From contig NZ_JABEMA010000006.1 of assembly GCF_013004605.1 (NCBI RefSeq), positions 1 to 41,469 on the forward strand: DNA of 41,469 nt, given 5' to 3'. The stretch is from Pseudokineococcus marinus. Lineage in GTDB: Bacteria; Actinomycetota; Actinomycetes; Actinomycetales; Quadrisphaeraceae. The position numbers and the translations under genes are program-made. Positions within the stretch are counted from its first letter, which is position 1, and every line of letters begins with the position of its first letter. Below, in pieces: positions 38,572 through 41,469 of the stretch. Below the pieces are notes generated by a model. The model ran no database searches and had not been told where the DNA came from. It worked only from the letters and a program-made list of their open reading frames with translations.

Positions 38572-40184
38572 CACATCGCCTCCTTGCTCCCGGTGCCGGC
38601 CAGCAGGCCGCGCACCGTCGTTCCGGTCGAGCGCCCGACCGGGGCCATGCCGCGTGCCAGCGGCCAGGTGCAGGCCGACGCGGCGGCCTGCTGGGTGTCC
38701 AGCCACTCCAGCGAGGCGATGCCGGCGTTGCCGGCGGCCTCCTCGATCCGGGCGCGGGCCTCGATCAGCTCCTCACGGGAGCGGGCGGAGATCGTCAGGT
38801 GCCCCGCCCACCCGGCGCCGTGGTGGCCCGATCCGGGCCGCAGGTCGTCCAGACGCGCACGGGCCGCCGCCAGGCCGGCGGACAGCTCCTCGCTGGTCAG
38901 CACGCCCTTCTCCTTCTGCGCCTCCAGGTCCGCCAGGTCCGTGGTGACGTCGGTACGGGCCGCACGCCGGGCGTCCGCGGCGGGGATGACCTCGGTCTGC
39001 AGGCTCAGGGTCCGCACGATCGGGTAGGGGAGCTGGGACAGCAGCGGTGCGATCCACAGCGACGTGCGCGGGCCGGTCTCGAACGCCTCGATCGGCAGGA
39101 GCGCCGTGCGGTGCCACCACTGCTCGGGGTTGCCGTCGGGGTCGACGCCGCTGGTGACCGTGGCCGACCACTCGTCGCGGGAGGGCGCCCACGGGGCGTC
39201 GATGTCGACGTCCGCGGCCTGGTCGATGGGCCACGACGGCTGCTGCATGTGCCGCAGCACCGCGGCGAGCTGCGCGGCCGAGACCGGGGTGACCTGTCCG
39301 AGCTTGGCCCCCTTGAGCTGGGAGCGGACCTGGGTGATCTGGGCCTTCATCAGCCGGCGCCAGCCCTCCTGGGCGGGGCCGCGGCGGGCGGCCTCAGCGA
39401 TGAAGTCCGGCGTCAGGGGCCAGCGGGCCACCACGTAGTGCCGCTGCATCAGCCCTGACCGCGAGACCCGGGTGACCACCTCGTCGTAGGACTCCACCAG
39501 GGTCCTGGGGGCGGCGTCGTCGAGCTGGGACCACACCCACGCCTCGTGGTAGGCCGAGTCGACCGGCACCACCCGGGTCAAGGACTGCACCCGCTTGGCC
39601 AGGGACCCCTTGGACCCCAACCGGGCGAGCATCGCCCCCCACGACGTCATCGCCAGCTCGAGGAAGGCGTCGGACTCCATGCCCCTGATCTGGCCCTCGA
39701 CCGCGAAGGCCACCGACAGGTAGGCGTCCTCCCCGGTGGGGGTGTGCCAGGCGATGCCCGGCTCACCGCGGCCGCGCTGGAGCCAGTGCATCCCCTCGGC
39801 GCCGTCGGGCCAGTCCCGGTAGCGCGCCCACTCCCGGGCGGCCTGCGCCTTGGCGGCCCGGCCGCGCCCGCGCGGGGTGCCGTCGACGTCGTCCGGGCGC
39901 GTGGCCACGGGGGCGAAGTCGACGGTGCCGGTGCGCTGGCGCTCGGCCCACCGCTGGCGGGCCTGGAAGCGCACCAGCGGGGAGCCGCGGTGCGTGCGCA
40001 TCGTGGCCACGTAGACCACCGCGGCCGCCACGACCGTGGCGATCAGTCCCGGGGTCTGGAGCGTGATCGTGGCCACGGCCCCGGCGATGCCAACGACGAT
40101 CAGCCCGACGGTGCGGGTCTTGCCCTGGGTGCCGCCGAAGAAGCCGCGACTTCCGGCCTCACCGCCGAGGGTGCGGGTCTGCAC
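38571..40184 (-). CDS. SCO6880-like conjugation membrane protein
   Basis: 537 residues from the GTG at 40184 (GGAGT 8 nt upstream). The frame opens to 40295, but the start is fixed by the ribosome binding site and by TRTLGGEAGSRGFFGG, the usual N-terminus of this family. Two membrane segments (about 26-66) are followed by a large cytoplasmic part with EGMHWLQRGRGEPGIAWH, YLSVAFAVEGQIRG, WWHRTALLPIEAFETGPRTSLWIAPLLSQLPYPIVRTLSLQTEVIPA. Proteins like Streptomyces SCO6880 sit before the VirB4 ATPase in actinobacterial conjugative modules and carry PrgI/VirB4-N-terminal-like parts. It is likely a channel subunit partner of the ATPase. Confidence 0.8.
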   Translation of the reverse strand: MQTRTLGGEAGSRGFFGGTQGKTRTVGLIVVGIAGAVATITLQTPGLIATVVAAAVVYVATMRTHRGSPLVRFQARQRWAERQRTGTVDFAPVATRPDDVDGTPRGRGRAAKAQAAREWARYRDWPDGAEGMHWLQRGRGEPGIAWHTPTGEDAYLSVAFAVEGQIRGMESDAFLELAMTSWGAMLARLGSKGSLAKRVQSLTRVVPVDSAYHEAWVWSQLDDAAPRTLVESYDEVVTRVSRSGLMQRHYVVARWPLTPDFIAEAARRGPAQEGWRRLMKAQITQVRSQLKGAKLGQVTPVSAAQLAAVLRHMQQPSWPIDQAADVDIDAPWAPSRDEWSATVTSGVDPDGNPEQWWHRTALLPIEAFETGPRTSLWIAPLLSQLPYPIVRTLSLQTEVIPAADARRAARTDVTTDLADLEAQKEKGVLTSEELSAGLAAARARLDDLRPGSGHHGAGWAGHLTISARSREELIEARARIEEAAGNAGIASLEWLDTQQAAASACTWPLARGMAPVGRSTGTTVRGLLAGTGSKEAM

Positions 40185-40188
40185 GTCC

Positions 40189-41469
40189 CTACTCCTTCCC
40201 GTCGGCGGCGCTGTCGTCGGCGCCGTGGTCCATCTGCTCGCCGGCCAGGTCGCCAGCGCTCTGGGCGGCCTGCGCGGTCTTGGAGACCGCGGCACCGGCC
40301 GCCTTCATCCCCTGGCCTGCGGCCATCAGGCCCACGCCCACCGGGGCCCCGGCGCCCGAGGCCATCGCCAGAGACCCGGCCGAGGTGACCTTGTCGCCGG
40401 TCTCCTGCGTCTGGCCGCCGGCCTCCGCGAGACCAGCAGTCGCGCTGCCCGAGCTCTCGCCGGGGGCACCGGTGTCGGCGGTCTCCGCCGCGTCCCCCCC
40501 GGCCGTGGCCGGCGCACCGATCGGGTCCGGCCCCTTGCCGCCGGCCCCGCCGGGACCGGCCTCGACGTCGCTGTTGGCGGCGGCCGCCGCCACCCCGACG
40601 CCGGGAGCCGCCGCGGAGGCACCCGAGGCGGCCGTCGACCCGGCGCTGGACGCCGCGCCGCCGGCCTCACCGGCAGCCGCACCCGCGCCGGCCCCAGCAC
40701 CGGCGGCCTCGCCGGCCGCGCCGCCGCCGCCGCTGCCGCTGGCCTCCATCGAGGACGTCGACGCCTTCTGGTCGTCCAGGCGCCCGGCGAGGCCGCCGGT
40801 GGCCGACGTCGAGGTGCTGTCGGTGTCCGCGCTGGCGTCGGCGCCGCCGTCGGTGTCGCGCGACATCTGCCCGAGCTGGGAGTCCGAGGAGGACTCCGGG
40901 TAGGACGGGCCAGCGCTGGCGCTGCTACCACCGGGCACCGACAGGGACGGCCCCGCCGTCGAGACCCCGCCCGGACCGATCGGCGCGAACTTCAGCAGCG
41001 CGACCGGCGAGAGCGTCGCCAGCAGCAGGGCGATGACCGCGACGGCCAGGTTCGTCAGGATCACCATGCCCGGCTCGTCCCACTCGGTCGCCAGGTTGCC
41101 GACCATGCGGAAGGCCACGCCCAGCAGCAGGAACAGCAGGACGTGGGAGAAGCAGATGCCCAGCCAGACCATCAGGATCTTGAGGCCCTTGGACCGCTGT
41201 CTCGGGTGGACCAGCCACACCAGCGACAGCGGGATCAGCACGCCGGTCAGGTACAGCGTGACGAGCATGACCAGCAGTACGACGAAGACCAGCAGCAGCG
41301 CCAGGATCAGGCACATGAACAGGATGATGGCGACGGCGGCGCCGCCGACCATCTGCGCGGAGTTGCCCGCCGCGATGGCGTCGTTGAGCGCTCCGGTGGT
41401 CTCCTCGACGCTGCCGGCGATGCCCCACCGGATGATCGAGTCCGTCAGCGCGCCGGTCAGGCCCAGGAC
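40189..41469 (-). CDS. TrbL/VirB6-like conjugal transfer membrane protein, partial (N-terminus beyond window)
   Basis: Open from base 41469 to the stop at 40189, at least 426 residues. An ATG at 41352 is internal, since the frame and the protein character continue through the edge (TDSIIRWGIAGSVEETTGAL). Five or so membrane segments, e.g. VAIILFMCLILALLLVFVVL, VLIPLSLVWLVHPRQRS and MVWLGICFSHVLLFLLLGVAF, followed by a long Ala/Gly/Ser-rich disordered tail (about 240 residues). This layout is that of VirB6/TrbL/PrgL channel proteins with long cytoplasmic or external tails. It precedes the SCO6880-like gene by 4 nt. Likely the polytopic core of the mating channel. Confidence 0.8.
   Translation of the reverse strand, partial: VLGLTGALTDSIIRWGIAGSVEETTGALNDAIAAGNSAQMVGGAAVAIILFMCLILALLLVFVVLLVMLVTLYLTGVLIPLSLVWLVHPRQRSKGLKILMVWLGICFSHVLLFLLLGVAFRMVGNLATEWDEPGMVILTNLAVAVIALLLATLSPVALLKFAPIGPGGVSTAGPSLSVPGGSSASAGPSYPESSSDSQLGQMSRDTDGGADASADTDSTSTSATGGLAGRLDDQKASTSSMEASGSGGGGAAGEAAGAGAGAGAAAGEAGGAASSAGSTAASGASAAAPGVGVAAAAANSDVEAGPGGAGGKGPDPIGAPATAGGDAAETADTGAPGESSGSATAGLAEAGGQTQETGDKVTSAGSLAMASGAGAPVGVGLMAAGQGMKAAGAAVSKTAQAAQSAGDLAGEQMDHGADDSAADGKE

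Noticed and set aside
1-41469. CRISPR arrays, tRNA or rRNA genes, replication initiator, ParA/ParB, phage structural genes
   Set aside because: Looked for regular repeat-spacer runs, cloverleaf-like segments and the protein families. None could be supported by reading the sequence.

Overview
The window is very GC-rich actinobacterial DNA, probably from a Micrococcales-type organism. That placement rests on composition, many GTG starts, leaderless promoters and the families present. It looks like part of a conjugative plasmid or integrative conjugative element carrying a large metal-resistance cargo. I found no replication initiator, no partition genes and no integrase of the element itself, so plasmid versus integrated element cannot be decided from this window.

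Layout. 1-1056: the start of a secreted CHRD-like protein leaving the window, then a decayed histidine-kinase ATPase remnant beside a 14-G tract. 1057-2289: a cadmium-type ArsR/CadC repressor plus CDF-like exporter (module 1, minus strand). 2584-8137: small plasmid-type genes, including a NERD nuclease-like protein, a NERD-like membrane protein without the catalytic signature, a winged-helix-like protein and an HNH protein. 8301-8467: a cluster of inverted repeats that is a good oriT candidate. 8512-12540: a MobF (TrwC/TraA-type) relaxase-helicase with an internal in-frame translation start. 12662-17160: accessory genes, namely a uridine-kinase-like P-loop protein, a Nudix hydrolase, a small membrane protein, a serine resolvase, a DUF433/DUF5615 (VapBC45-like) toxin-antitoxin pair and an IS30-family element.

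17286-24269 is a compact minus-strand island for the outer face of the membrane: Lnt (lipoprotein N-acylation), a DsbA-like oxidoreductase, an M23 coiled-coil peptidase, a TlpA-like lipoprotein thioredoxin, CcdA, a small membrane protein and CtaG (copper delivery to cytochrome oxidase). 24269-28697 carries metal module 2 (CadC-type repressor, CDF-like exporter, CzcD-like CDF, isoprenylcysteine-methyltransferase-like protein) and module 3 (CmtR-type repressor, CDF-like exporter). 28949-33895 is a copper block: BNR-repeat lipoprotein, DUF305 lipoprotein with a Met-rich loop, DUF6153-like membrane protein and a CopA-type P1B ATPase under a CsoR-type operator.

34227-41469 (minus strand, continuing past the edge) is the mating-pair/coupling operon: a TrbL/VirB6-like membrane protein, an SCO6880-like protein, a VirB4-like ATPase, a VirD4/TraD-type coupling protein and a small acidic protein, joined by stop/start overlaps. 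The relaxase and the coupling/T4SS genes are separated by about 22 kb of cargo, and short repeats sit at several of the joints. The cargo sensors (two CadC-type, one CmtR-type and an off-window CsoR) cover Cd/Pb/Zn and Cu, and most of these regulator or exporter genes appear to be read from leaderless promoters with TANNNT 6-7 nt before the start codon.
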